Shown here one piece after another: positions 14,765-22,866 of a stretch of DNA of 29,381 nt. Below the pieces are notes generated by a model. It was not told the DNA's origin. It saw only the letters and a program-made list of their open reading frames with translations, and made no database searches. Position 1 is the first letter of the stretch. Each line of letters opens with the position of its first letter. Both the position numbers and the translations under genes were made by a program. The stretch is from CAZPUI01 sp964415525 (GTDB taxonomy: Bacteria; Acidobacteriota; Holophagae; Holophagales; Holophagaceae), in assembly GCA_964415525.1 (NCBI GenBank), contig CAYQAS010000049.1, positions 1-29,381 of the forward strand, given 5' to 3'.

Positions 14765-16378
14765 TTACACCTTGAACCTCCGAACCTGGGCAGAGAGCCT
14801 CTCGGCCACGTGGGAGAGCTCCTCTGCGGACCGGCCGATCTCTTCAACGGTATGCGCCAGCTCCGTGGTGGCTGCTGCCCGGGAACCTACCTGGTCTGCG
14901 GACAAGTTCACCTGGCGGGCGACCTCATGCGAAGTGCGGGCCTGTTCTTCCGCCGCCACGCCGATCTCCGTGATCATGCTGGCCACGTCCGACACCGACT
15001 CCTGAATCGCCTGGAGGATCTTGACCGTGCCGTGGACCGTCTCACGACCCTCGGCCATCGCCTGATTCGTACGCTCGATCAGCTGTCCGATCTCCCGCGC
15101 GGCGGTGCCGCTCCGCTCGGCGAGCTTGCGGACTTCCTCGGCCACCACCGCGAATCCGGCCCCGTGGACACCCGCCTTGGCCGCTTCGATGGCCGCATTC
15201 AGCGATAGCAGGTTGGTCTGGCGGGCGATGTCCTGAATGACCCGCACGGCGGAAACCATCTGGGTCGTGGTGTCCGACATGGCCTGGATCGCCTGCTGGG
15301 TGCGATCGCCCTGTACAGCGCCATCCTGAGCCGCCTTCACGGCGCTGCCGGTCTGGTGATCCGCCCGCCGCACGTGCCCCGCCACTTCCTCGATGGAAAC
15401 GGAGAGTTCCGTCATGGCGGCAGCCATGTGCTCGGATGCCGCATGCTGGATCTCGTTTTGGCGGGCCAGTTCATTCGTCGTAGAGGTGATCTCGCTTGCC
15501 GCGGCGGAGAGCTCGGTGGCTCCGCCCGAACTCTGGTGGCTGGCGGTATTCATTTCCGCGAAAGACTCTTTGAAGGTCCGCGCCAGCTGGTTGAAAGCAT
15601 GACCCATGTGCGCCAGCTCATCCTCTCCCTCCACGTCGATTTCCTCTCGAAGATCGCCGGTGGCCATGCGGTCCATCCCTTGCACTAGGCTGTCCACTGC
15701 ATGGAGGATGCCTCGCACAATGGCCCCGGAGACCAGCAGCGCGAGCAGCACTCCCGCAAGGGTCAAGACCCCCACGAAAATCAGGACACTGCGATAGAGG
15801 CTGTGGCTTTCTGCTTCCGCCTCTTTCTCCCATGCCTCCGCCTTGCCAATCACCGTCGCGACGAGCGTGTCGAGCCCAACGGTGAAGGCTCGGTCTTTGC
15901 CTTTCACCAGGGCATCCACGGCCTTGTGGGCATCGGTCTTGGTGGCGTTGTAGGAGCTCTGGAAGGCCTCTAGATACTGTTGCTCGAGAGTCTTGGCTTC
16001 CTGGATGAGGCGGTCGACGTCCGCCGACGACAGGCCAAACTCCGAAACACGCGGCTTGAGGGCCTCCAATTGCCGGATCACACCCGCAGCTTCCTTTTGG
16101 AAGGCCGCCGTATATTTGGCACGCGCCTCGGGATCCTGCCCCCGCAGAAGCATGTTTTTCCATTCCTGAATCTGGATCTTGAAGTCCACCTGCGCTGCCC
16201 GGGCGAGATCCACCGTGATCAGGGTTCGCTGCCCGTGCTCAAGCGCCTGGTCGTATCCACGAAAAAGGCTGCGAAGCCCCATGAAGGCCGAACCCGCCGT
16301 GGCCACCAGGAGCAGGCTGAGCAGCACGCTCAAGCCCACCAGTTTTTTGCGAACGGAAAAACGACTCAGCAGGGCCAT
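14765..16378 (-). CDS. Methyl-accepting chemotaxis protein
   Basis: A 537-residue transmembrane chemoreceptor. TM1 ~13-33, a periplasmic helical (four-helix bundle type) sensor ~34-192, TM2 ~195-218 (VLIFVGVLTLAGVLLALLVSGAIV), HAMP ~219-270, and a long coiled-coil signalling domain to the C-terminus. The kinase-control hairpin (~380-425) is nearly invariant for the family: QDIARQTNLLSLNAAIEAAKAG, then GFAVVAEEVRKLAERS. It lacks a terminal NWETF-like methylation-enzyme tether. The ATG at 16378 has GGAGG five bases upstream. It converges on the radical SAM gene with a 17-base gap. Ligand unknown. Confidence 0.94.
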   Translation of the reverse strand: MALLSRFSVRKKLVGLSVLLSLLLVATAGSAFMGLRSLFRGYDQALEHGQRTLITVDLARAAQVDFKIQIQEWKNMLLRGQDPEARAKYTAAFQKEAAGVIRQLEALKPRVSEFGLSSADVDRLIQEAKTLEQQYLEAFQSSYNATKTDAHKAVDALVKGKDRAFTVGLDTLVATVIGKAEAWEKEAEAESHSLYRSVLIFVGVLTLAGVLLALLVSGAIVRGILHAVDSLVQGMDRMATGDLREEIDVEGEDELAHMGHAFNQLARTFKESFAEMNTASHQSSGGATELSAAASEITSTTNELARQNEIQHAASEHMAAAMTELSVSIEEVAGHVRRADHQTGSAVKAAQDGAVQGDRTQQAIQAMSDTTTQMVSAVRVIQDIARQTNLLSLNAAIEAAKAGVHGAGFAVVAEEVRKLAERSGTAAREIGQLIERTNQAMAEGRETVHGTVKILQAIQESVSDVASMITEIGVAAEEQARTSHEVARQVNLSADQVGSRAAATTELAHTVEEIGRSAEELSHVAERLSAQVRRFKV

Positions 16379-16439
16379 GGCTGCCTCCGAGAGGGCCTTC
16401 GTTCATCGGCCTTCAGGCGAGCGAGGCTTAACCTGGAAC

Positions 16440-16469
16440 GTGAGGCCCTCCCTCGCCACCGGCTACACT
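16440..16469 (+). promoter_or_regulatory. Possible pyrR promoter
   Basis: GTGAGG (16440-16445), 18-base spacer, TACACT (16464-16469), 34 bases upstream of the pyrR ATG. The -10 matches consensus at four of six positions, the -35 at three. Weak call supported mainly by position. Confidence 0.25.
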
Positions 16470-16502
16470 GGAGCCCGGGGACGGTGCCCCTGGAGGTTGC
16501 TC

Positions 16503-17048
16503 ATGAATGCCACCCAGCCTGTCTGCCTGCTCGACGCCCCTCAGATGGCGTCCGCGCTGGAGCGCCTGGCGGAGACCGTCCTCCAGGACTGCGGGCAGGA
16601 TCCCAACCTGGTTCTCATCGGGATCCGCACCCGGGGTCTGCCCCTGGCGGAGCGCCTCCGGGAGCGGCTCATGGGCCGCCTTGGCCGGCAGTTGCCCCTG
16701 GGCTCCCTGGACATCACCCTCTACCGCGATGACATCGCCGAAAAACGGGGCATTCCCATCGTGCGTCCCACGGAGATCCCCTTCCCCCTGAAGGACAAGA
16801 CGGTCCTGCTGGTGGATGACGTGGCGTTCACGGGCCGCACCGTGCGCGCCGCTCTGGACGCGCTCCAGGATCACGGCCGCCCGAAGCGGGTCTACTACGC
16901 CGTCCTGGTGGATCGCGGCGGACGCGAGCTCCCCATTCAGCCGGACTACACCGGTGCCAAGATCGAAGTCGACCCGAGCCAGCGTGTGCGCGTGAAGATG
17001 CGTGAACTGGACCAGGAAGACGGCGTCTTCCTCGAAGCCAAAGCCTGA
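16503..17048 (+). CDS. pyrR: PyrR: pyrimidine operon regulator / uracil phosphoribosyltransferase
   Basis: A 181-residue type I phosphoribosyltransferase-fold protein. PyrR binds pyr mRNA in a UMP-dependent way, and many members also convert uracil and PRPP to UMP. Visible motifs: LVLIGIRTRGLPLAERL (~37-52), ITLYRDDI (71-78), and the PRPP loop VLLVDDVAFTGRTVRAALD (101-119), which is diagnostic for PyrR. The C-terminus VDRGGRELPIQPDYTGAKI also matches. ATG at 16503 has GGAGG six bases upstream. It is followed by pyrB 114 bases later, the common pyrR-pyrB arrangement. I could not identify the Bacillus-type PyrR RNA-binding loop in the upstream or intergenic leader. Confidence 0.94.
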   Translation: MNATQPVCLLDAPQMASALERLAETVLQDCGQDPNLVLIGIRTRGLPLAERLRERLMGRLGRQLPLGSLDITLYRDDIAEKRGIPIVRPTEIPFPLKDKTVLLVDDVAFTGRTVRAALDALQDHGRPKRVYYAVLVDRGGRELPIQPDYTGAKIEVDPSQRVRVKMRELDQEDGVFLEAKA

Positions 17049-17064
17049 GCCGAGGAACGGTCTG

Positions 17065-17141
17065 CTCGCCCCGCGAGCGATCGTCCCCCCGCACCCCCAC
17101 GCGATGCCCAGGCGGAGCCTGATTCGCGTCCGGCCCCGGAC
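17065..17141 (+). promoter_or_regulatory. Two GC hairpins in the pyrR-pyrB spacer
   Basis: Hairpin 1: GCTCGC / GCGAGC with a CCC loop (17065-17079). Hairpin 2: GTCCG / CGGAC with a GCCC loop (17128-17141), ending 21 bases before the pyrB start. No U-run follows either, so they are not ordinary terminators. Given the PyrR neighbour they could be an mRNA control site, or just GC-rich chance structure. Confidence 0.3.
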
Positions 17142-17162
17142 CCACCCCTGACGAGATCACCC

Positions 17163-18122
17163 ATGACCCAAGAGCGCTACGTCTTCCCCCACAAGCACCT
17201 GCTCGGCATCGAGCCCCTGAGCCCGCAGGACATCACGGCCATCCTCGACCAGGCCAAGGTCTTCGAGGAGGTCTGCGAGCGGCCCGACATCAAGATCGTC
17301 CCCGCGCTGCGCAAGAAGCTGGTGGTGAACCTCTTCTTCGAGAACTCGACCCGCACCCGCAACAGCTTCGAGATCGCCGAGAAGCGCCTCAGCGCCGAGA
17401 TCATCAACTTCGACGCCGACACGAGCGCACTGTCCAAGGGCGAGACCCTGATCGACACCGCCCTGAACCTCGAGGCCATGCACCCCGACCTCATCGTCAT
17501 GCGCCACAGCGCCGCCGGGGCCCATACCCTGCTGGCCAAGCACATGAAGGCGAGCATCGTGAACGCCGGGGACGGCGCCCACGAGCACCCGACCCAGGCC
17601 CTGCTCGACGCCTACACCCTGCGCGAGAAGTTCGGACGGCTCGAAGGCCTGAAGGTCGCCATCGTCGGCGACATCCGCAACAGCCGCGTGGTCCGCTCCA
17701 ACCTTTGGCTGCTCACCAAGATGGGTGCCCACGTCACCCTGGTGGGCCCGCCCACCCTGCTGCCCACGGAGATGAGCGCCGCCTGGCCCACCGTGGAATT
17801 CAGCAACGACTTCGACGCCGTGATCCCCCACATGGACGCCATCATGATGCTCCGCTGCCAGTTCGAGCGCGGCACCGGTGCCTTCATCCCCGGCCAGGGC
17901 GAATACGCGCGCTTCTACCAGCTGAATGCCGCCCGCATGAAGAAGGCCAAGCCGACGGTCGCCGTGATGCACCCCGGCCCCATGAATCGGGGCGTGGAGA
18001 TCACCAGCGAAGTGGCGGACGGTCCGAACAACGTGATCCTCCAGCAGGTCACCAACGGTGTACCCGTCCGCATGGCCGTGCTCTACATGCTGAGCAACCC
18101 CCACGGCCCGCAGGTCTCGTAA
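17163..18122 (+). CDS. pyrB: Aspartate carbamoyltransferase catalytic subunit
   Basis: Condenses carbamoyl phosphate and aspartate to N-carbamoylaspartate, the committed step of pyrimidine synthesis. The 319-residue protein has the carbamoyl-phosphate site FFENSTRTR (STRT 62-65), the SKGET loop (91-95) contributed by the adjacent subunit, HSAAGA and HPTQALLD (142-149), and near the end MHPGPMNRGVEI, which binds aspartate. No pyrI regulatory subunit or pyrC lies next to it; a strong terminator follows directly. The ribosome site before the ATG is poor, which might matter for regulation by PyrR. Confidence 0.96.
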   Translation: MTQERYVFPHKHLLGIEPLSPQDITAILDQAKVFEEVCERPDIKIVPALRKKLVVNLFFENSTRTRNSFEIAEKRLSAEIINFDADTSALSKGETLIDTALNLEAMHPDLIVMRHSAAGAHTLLAKHMKASIVNAGDGAHEHPTQALLDAYTLREKFGRLEGLKVAIVGDIRNSRVVRSNLWLLTKMGAHVTLVGPPTLLPTEMSAAWPTVEFSNDFDAVIPHMDAIMMLRCQFERGTGAFIPGQGEYARFYQLNAARMKKAKPTVAVMHPGPMNRGVEITSEVADGPNNVILQQVTNGVPVRMAVLYMLSNPHGPQVS

Positions 18123-18134
18123 GGCATCCTCCAG

Positions 18135-18174
18135 CAACGGAAAAGGCCCGCAGCGATGCGGGCCTTTTCCGTTG
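18135..18174. terminator. Perfect 18-bp bidirectional terminator after pyrB
   Basis: CAACGGAAAAGGCCCGCA and its exact complement flank a GCGA (GNRA-type) tetraloop. The stem contains A4/T4 tracts, so RNA from either strand carries a short U-rich 3' side. It lies between the convergent pyrB and DUF1846 genes and should serve both. Confidence 0.88.
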
Positions 18175-18187
18175 AGGGATTCGTCCC

Positions 18188-19702
18188 CTACCGCACGAAC
18201 AGGCGGTTCGTGGAGAACTCGGGATCGCTGGTGAGGTTGATGCCGAGGTCCCGCAGGCCCGCCTCGTCGCCGGGGCTGGGCAGGTGGGTCGTATGGGCCT
18301 CGCAGCCACGCAGTTCGCGGAGCTTCTCCACCGCCACCTGGGCCATGGGATTCGTCGCGGCGCTGATGGCGAGGGCGGCAAGCGTCCACTCCAGATCCAG
18401 GCTCACATCCTTGCCAAAGACCTCGCGCTTCATGGTGGCGATGGCCTCGATGACCGTCGGGGCCAGCAGGTGGATGCCGTCCGGGATGCCCGCCAGCTGT
18501 TTCACGGCGTTAAGGATCAGGCTGGAAGGCGCGTGCATCAGCGCACTGCTCTTGCCGGTGACGATGGTGCCGTCCGGCAGCTCCAAGGCGGCGCCACAGT
18601 AGATGTCATCGTGCCCCAGCACCTGCTGTTCCGCCTCCTGGGCGGCCTTCCGGGCAGGCGTCACCACCGGACGATCCGTGTCCTTGAGGTTGTTCTTGCG
18701 CATGAGGAACTCGGAACGCTGGGTGGTCTCAGCATCCACGAGGCCCATCATGTATTCCCCGGCGTAGCGGAAGTGGCGGCGGATGATCTCCTGTCGGGAG
18801 GCGTACTGGCAGGCCTCGTCGTCCACGATGCCGAAGCCCGCGCGGTTCACGCCCATGTCCGTAGGGCTCTGGTAAGGCGACTCCTTGCCGGTGATCTTCT
18901 CCAGGATCATGCGCAACACCGGGAAGGCCTCCACATCCCGGTTGTAGTTGATGGTCGTGGTGCCGTGGGCCTCCAGGTGGTGCGGATCGATGACGTTGAC
19001 GTCCCGCAGTTCCGCCGTGGCGGCCTCGTAGGCCACGTTCACCATGTGCTTGAGGGGCAGGTTCCAGATCGGGAACGTCTCGAACTTCGCGTAGCCCGAC
19101 GCCCGACCCTGCTTGTAGTCGTGGTAGAGCTGGCTGAGGCAGGTGGCCAGCTTGCCGCTGTTGGGACCAGGACCGGTCACCACCACCAGGGGCTTGGTGG
19201 TCTCGACATACGGATTCGAACCGTAGCCCTCGTCGCTCACCACGAGATCGATGTCGCCGGGATAGCCCGGGATGGCGCGGTGGGTGTAGACCCGCACGCC
19301 CCGACGCTCCAGCTTGTTCTTGAAGATCCGCGCGGCGGGCTGATCCGCATAGCGCGTGATGACCACGGCGGTGACGGGGATCCCCCAATCCGCCAACTCA
19401 TCGATAAGCTTCATGGCGTCGGCGTCATACGTGATGCCGAAGTCCGCGCGCATCTTGCGCTTCTCGATGTCCCCGGCGTAGATGGCCAGGATGATGTCCG
19501 CCTGATCCCGCAACTGCTGCAACAGGCGCATCTTCACATTGGGATCGAAGCCCGGGAGGACGCGAGAGGCATGGAAGTCGAAGAGGAGCTTGCCCCCGAA
19601 TTCCAGGTAGAGCTTGTCGTTGAATTGGTGAACGCGCTCCAGGATCGCGGCGGTCTGCTCGCGCAGGTAGCAGTCGTTGTCGAAGCCGATGGGGAATGCC
19701 AT
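18188..19702 (-). CDS. DUF1846 / UPF0371 family protein
   Basis: A 504-residue protein matching the conserved DUF1846 family over its length, whose cellular role is not established to my knowledge. Diagnostic blocks: IGFDNDCYLREQTAAILERV at the start, KLYLEFGGKLLFDFHASRVL (30-49), AGDIEKRKMRADFGITYD, and VVVTGPGPNSGKLATCLSQL. The GPGPNSGK stretch (177-184) resembles a nucleotide-binding loop and suggests an ATP/GTP-using enzyme. No signal or membrane segment. An AAGGTGA ribosome site lies about four bases before the ATG. It shares a strand with the downstream pyr-side terminator but no obvious functional partner; the ferredoxin gene lies upstream on the same strand. Confidence 0.9.
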   Translation of the reverse strand: MAFPIGFDNDCYLREQTAAILERVHQFNDKLYLEFGGKLLFDFHASRVLPGFDPNVKMRLLQQLRDQADIILAIYAGDIEKRKMRADFGITYDADAMKLIDELADWGIPVTAVVITRYADQPAARIFKNKLERRGVRVYTHRAIPGYPGDIDLVVSDEGYGSNPYVETTKPLVVVTGPGPNSGKLATCLSQLYHDYKQGRASGYAKFETFPIWNLPLKHMVNVAYEAATAELRDVNVIDPHHLEAHGTTTINYNRDVEAFPVLRMILEKITGKESPYQSPTDMGVNRAGFGIVDDEACQYASRQEIIRRHFRYAGEYMMGLVDAETTQRSEFLMRKNNLKDTDRPVVTPARKAAQEAEQQVLGHDDIYCGAALELPDGTIVTGKSSALMHAPSSLILNAVKQLAGIPDGIHLLAPTVIEAIATMKREVFGKDVSLDLEWTLAALAISAATNPMAQVAVEKLRELRGCEAHTTHLPSPGDEAGLRDLGINLTSDPEFSTNRLFVR

Positions 19703-19861
19703 GAGTCACCTTCCGGGGAGAGGGTTGGGGCGCACCGATTCGAGGAGCGGATCCGGTCCTGAACACGCACAGGCTCGGTCTAGGGGGAGCTCGTTGGCAT
19801 CCTAACGCGCCATCGCCCTGTGGTGCGTCGGGGCGAGAGGGAGTCTCCCTACCTGTACACG

Positions 19862-19889
19862 ACGAGGCCCGGTCGAAACCGGGCCTCGT
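19862..19889 (-). terminator. Hairpin downstream of the ferredoxin gene
   Basis: Perfect 11-base inverted repeat ACGAGGCCCGG / CCGGGCCTCGT with a six-base loop, 17 bases past the ferredoxin stop. There is no U-tract after it on the minus strand, so it may act as an mRNA 3' stabiliser as much as a terminator. Confidence 0.65.
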
Positions 19890-19906
19890 TTGACGTGCGA
19901 ATCGCC

Positions 19907-20074
19907 TCAGGGAGCGACGATCGCCTCGGAGGGGCAGACGCTGACGCACGCGCCGCAGTCGATGCACTTGTCGGCGTCGATGACGTAGATGTCGCCCTCG
20001 GCGATGGCTTCGGTGGGGCACTCGGGAAGGCAGGCGCCGCAGGCGATGCAGGAATCAGTAATCTTGTGAGCCAT
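19907..20074 (-). CDS. 2[4Fe-4S] ferredoxin, 55 residues
   Basis: A small cytosolic electron carrier of the clostridial bacterial type. Two complete cluster motifs are present: C9-x2-C12-x2-C15-x3-C19-P and C37-x2-C40-x2-C43-x3-C47-P. The sequence is internally two-fold symmetric (CIACGACLPECPTEAI and CIDCGACVSVCPSEAI), as expected from the ancient duplication in this family. GGAGG lies seven bases before the ATG at 20074, and a hairpin follows the stop, so it is probably a monocistronic unit. It could serve low-potential oxidoreductases or radical SAM enzymes; the partner is not shown by the context. Confidence 0.95.
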   Translation of the reverse strand: MAHKITDSCIACGACLPECPTEAIAEGDIYVIDADKCIDCGACVSVCPSEAIVAP

Positions 20075-20187
20075 GGTCATCCTCCAGAAAAATCAGACCG
20101 AACTCAAATGTAGCGGGGGCAAGCGGGAAGCGCCATGTTTTCAAATACTTGACCAAACTGGGCAGCTTTACGGAATGCCCAGGACCT

Positions 20188-20216
20188 TTGTGACTTTCGT
20201 CGCAGGAGCCTATCCT
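20188..20216 (+). promoter_or_regulatory. Candidate sigma-70 promoter for gpmI-tyrA
   Basis: TTGTGA (20188-20193), exactly 17 bases, TATCCT (20211-20216). Each box matches four of six consensus positions and transcription would start near 20223, about 47 bases before gpmI. Confidence 0.5.
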
Positions 20217-20269
20217 GGAGACCGGTCCGGGCCCACGAAAAGGCACCCGGCACCGCCGAAAGGAACGTC

Positions 20270-21796
20270 ATGCATCAGGGTCCCGTGGTCCTTCTCATCC
20301 TCGACGGCGTCGGCGACGGCGCCCGCAACGCCCATGACGCCACCTTCGTCGCAGGCATGCCGAATCTGAACGGGCTGCGCCGTCGCTATGCCGCCACCCA
20401 GCTGTGCACCAGCGAAGAGGCCGTGGGTCTGCCCGAGGGCCAGTTCGGCAATAGCGAAGTCGGTCACATGAACCTGGGCGCCGGTCGCGTGGTGTGGCAG
20501 GAGCTCACCCGCATCGATGCCGCGATCAAGAAGGGCACCTTCCGCCAGAACGACGCCATGGCCGAGCTGATCGCAGATCTCAAGGCCCGGGGCAAGCGCC
20601 TGCACCTCCTCGGCCTCGTGAGCCCCGGCGGCGTCCACAGCCACCAGGAGCACCTCGTGGCGCTCGCGAAGTGGGCCCAGGCCGAAGGCGTGCCCGCCAC
20701 CATCCACGCCCTGCTGGACGGCCGGGACGTGCCCCAGAAGAGTGCCGACACCTACCTGGCCTGGCTGGACGAGCAGTTGAAGGCGACGCCGCTGGTCACG
20801 GTGGGCTCCATCGGAGGCCGCTACTGGGCCATGGACCGCGACAAGCGCTGGGATCGCGTGGAGCGCGCCTGGAAGCTGCTGGTGGATGGCGAGGCGGAGT
20901 TCACGTACGCCTCCAGCAAGGAAGCCATCGCAGCCGCCTACGCGCGCAACGAGACGGACGAGTTCGTCGCCCCCAGCGCCACCGCCGCCATGCAGCCCAT
21001 CGCCGATGGCGACGGCGTTCTCTTCTTCAACTTCCGCGCCGACCGCGCTCGCCAGTTCAGTCACGCCCTGGTGAACCCCACCTTCGACGGCTTCACGCCC
21101 AAGCGCCGTCCCGCCATCAAGCTCGTCAGCTTCACGCAGTACGACGTGGCCCTGGATCCCTATTGCGCCGTGGCCTATCCGCCCCAGAACCTCACGAACA
21201 TCCTGGGCGAACTCATCTCCGCCCAGGGCTGGAAGCAGCTGCGCACCGCTGAGACCGAGAAGTACGCCCACGTCACGTTCTTCATGAACGGTGGCCGCGA
21301 GGAGGCCTTCCCCGGGGAGGACCGCAAGCTGGTGCCCAGTCCCAAGGTCGCCACCTACGACCTCATGCCCGAGATGAGCTGCTTCGAGGTGACCCGCGGC
21401 CTCACCGAATCCATCCGCGGTGGGGAGTACAAACTGCTCGTCTGCAACCTCGCCAACGGCGACATGGTGGGCCACACCGGCTTCATGACCGCCGCCGTCC
21501 AGGCCTGCAACGTCGTGGACGAGGCCGTGCGCCAGATCGCCGAGGCGACGCTTGAGATGGGCGGCACCCTGCTCATCACCGCCGACCACGGCAACAGCGA
21601 CCAGATGGTGGACGAGGAGGGCAACCCCCACACCGCCCACACCATGAACCGCGTGCCCTGCGTGCTCGTCGGGGCCGGTTACGAGCAGAAGCGTCTGCGC
21701 ACCGGCGGCGCCCTGTGCGACGTGGCTCCCACCCTCCTCCAGATCCTGGGCCTCCCCAAGCCCGAGGAGATGGACGGCCAGAGTCTGCTGGTCTGA
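20270..21796 (+). CDS. gpmI: 2,3-bisphosphoglycerate-independent phosphoglycerate mutase
   Basis: Interconverts 3- and 2-phosphoglycerate in glycolysis/gluconeogenesis with two Mn ions. The 508-residue length is standard. Metal and catalytic motifs are intact: ILDGVGDG with Asp12, GNSEVGHMNLGAGR with nucleophile Ser62, LLDGRDVPQKS, GGRYWAMDRDKRWDR, NFRADRARQ, NLANGDMVGHTG, TADHGNSDQM, and the HTAHTMNRVP histidine near the end. The ATG at 20270 follows AAAGGAA at normal spacing. Its stop overlaps the tyrA start by one base (TGATG), so both are on one transcript from the promoter-like site at 20188. Confidence 0.97.
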   Translation: MHQGPVVLLILDGVGDGARNAHDATFVAGMPNLNGLRRRYAATQLCTSEEAVGLPEGQFGNSEVGHMNLGAGRVVWQELTRIDAAIKKGTFRQNDAMAELIADLKARGKRLHLLGLVSPGGVHSHQEHLVALAKWAQAEGVPATIHALLDGRDVPQKSADTYLAWLDEQLKATPLVTVGSIGGRYWAMDRDKRWDRVERAWKLLVDGEAEFTYASSKEAIAAAYARNETDEFVAPSATAAMQPIADGDGVLFFNFRADRARQFSHALVNPTFDGFTPKRRPAIKLVSFTQYDVALDPYCAVAYPPQNLTNILGELISAQGWKQLRTAETEKYAHVTFFMNGGREEAFPGEDRKLVPSPKVATYDLMPEMSCFEVTRGLTESIRGGEYKLLVCNLANGDMVGHTGFMTAAVQACNVVDEAVRQIAEATLEMGGTLLITADHGNSDQMVDEEGNPHTAHTMNRVPCVLVGAGYEQKRLRTGGALCDVAPTLLQILGLPKPEEMDGQSLLV

Positions 21797-22860
21797 TGCA
21801 GCGCCTGGGGCTCGTCGGCTACGGGCGCTTCGGCGCCGCCTTCGCCTCCCTGGTGGAGGAGGCAAACCAGCCTTGGCTGGCTTATGACCCTAATGCTGAG
21901 ATTCCCGAAGGGCGCCGGGCCGATAGTCTGGAAGCCCTGGCCGCCGCCTGTGACGGCCTGTTGCTGGCAGTGCCCGTCACCGCCATGGTGCCGGTGCTGG
22001 AGACCCTGCGGCCTCATCTGGACAAGCGCCATCTAGTGATGGACGTGGGCAGCGTCAAGGTCGCGCCCTGCCAGTGGCTGGAGGATCGACTGGGTGAAGC
22101 CGTGCCCTTCATCGGCACCCATCCCCTCTTCGGCCCCGTGAGCCTCTCCCACGCCGAGCGGCCCCTACGCACCATCATCTGCCCCTCGCCGCGTCATCCC
22201 GAAGCTGCGGACCGGGTAGAGGCCTGGATGACCAGCCTGGGGCTGGAAGTCCTGCGCCAGACGCCCGAGGCCCACGACCAAGTCATGGCCACCACCCACG
22301 CCCTGACGTTCTTCCTCAGCAAGGGCCTGATGGACGCCGGCTGTGGCGGCGACCTGCCCTTCACGCCGCCCTCCTTCCACGCCATCGCCCGAACCCTCGA
22401 GGCCGTGCGCGGGGACGCGGGCCATCTCTTTCCCGTCATCGAGAACCTCAACCCCTTCGCCCGCCCCGCCCGAGAGCGCTTCATGGAGTCCCTCGCGGCC
22501 ATCCATGGGGAACTGGAAGCCGTGGCAGGGAAAGAGGATCAGCCCCGGGAGAGCCTCGCGATCCCCGCCCTGCCCGCCCACCCGGAGCTGGCGGAAACCC
22601 GCGTGGTGATTGATGAGGTCGACCGCATGCTCGTGCACCTCCTGGCCCGCCGCGCCGACCTTGCCCGCCGGGTGGCCAAGGCCAAGGCCAAGGTGGGCGC
22701 CCCGGTGCTGGATCCCGCCCGGGAAGCCGCCCTGCTCAGCAGCCGCCGCGCCTGGGCCGAAGACCTCGGCCTCGACCCCGAGACCGTGGCCAGCGTCTTC
22801 AAAGCCGTCATGCGCGGCAGCCGAAGGGTGCAAGAGACCCTGAAGCAGGGAAAGAACTAG
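21796..22860 (+). CDS. tyrA: Prephenate dehydrogenase-chorismate mutase fusion
   Basis: A 354-residue bifunctional enzyme of tyrosine synthesis. Residues ~1-250 are the dehydrogenase: NAD-binding LVGYGRFG (7-13), VMDVGSVK (81-88), GTHPLFGP (107-114) and TTHALTFFLSKGL (166-178). Residues ~266-350 are an AroQ-type chorismate mutase with the expected active-site series: Arg269, Arg285/286, a Lys in AKAKVG (~297-299), Asp306, Arg309-Glu310, Ser342 and Gln346. The order is dehydrogenase first and mutase second, the reverse of E. coli TyrA. The ATG overlaps the gpmI stop by one base. It ends six bases before the convergent hypothetical gene, with no terminator in between. Confidence 0.9.
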   Translation: MQRLGLVGYGRFGAAFASLVEEANQPWLAYDPNAEIPEGRRADSLEALAAACDGLLLAVPVTAMVPVLETLRPHLDKRHLVMDVGSVKVAPCQWLEDRLGEAVPFIGTHPLFGPVSLSHAERPLRTIICPSPRHPEAADRVEAWMTSLGLEVLRQTPEAHDQVMATTHALTFFLSKGLMDAGCGGDLPFTPPSFHAIARTLEAVRGDAGHLFPVIENLNPFARPARERFMESLAAIHGELEAVAGKEDQPRESLAIPALPAHPELAETRVVIDEVDRMLVHLLARRADLARRVAKAKAKVGAPVLDPAREAALLSSRRAWAEDLGLDPETVASVFKAVMRGSRRVQETLKQGKN

Positions 22861-22866
22861 CAGCAG

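Noticed and set aside
16379..16502. Possible PyrR attenuator (terminator/antiterminator) upstream of pyrR.
   Set aside because: No hairpin with a U-run and no conserved PyrR loop could be made out by eye.
19703..19906. tRNA or small RNA gene between the DUF1846 and ferredoxin genes.
   Set aside because: No cloverleaf arms or CCA-side pairing found; only the hairpin at 19862-19889 stands out.
20210..21865. Very long open frame antisense to gpmI; similar antisense frames lie opposite the amidase, DUF1846, PilZ and hybrid kinase genes.
   Set aside because: In high-GC DNA the opposite strand of real genes rarely has stops. The translations are low-complexity, rich in Gly/His/Ala/Arg, with no family motifs.
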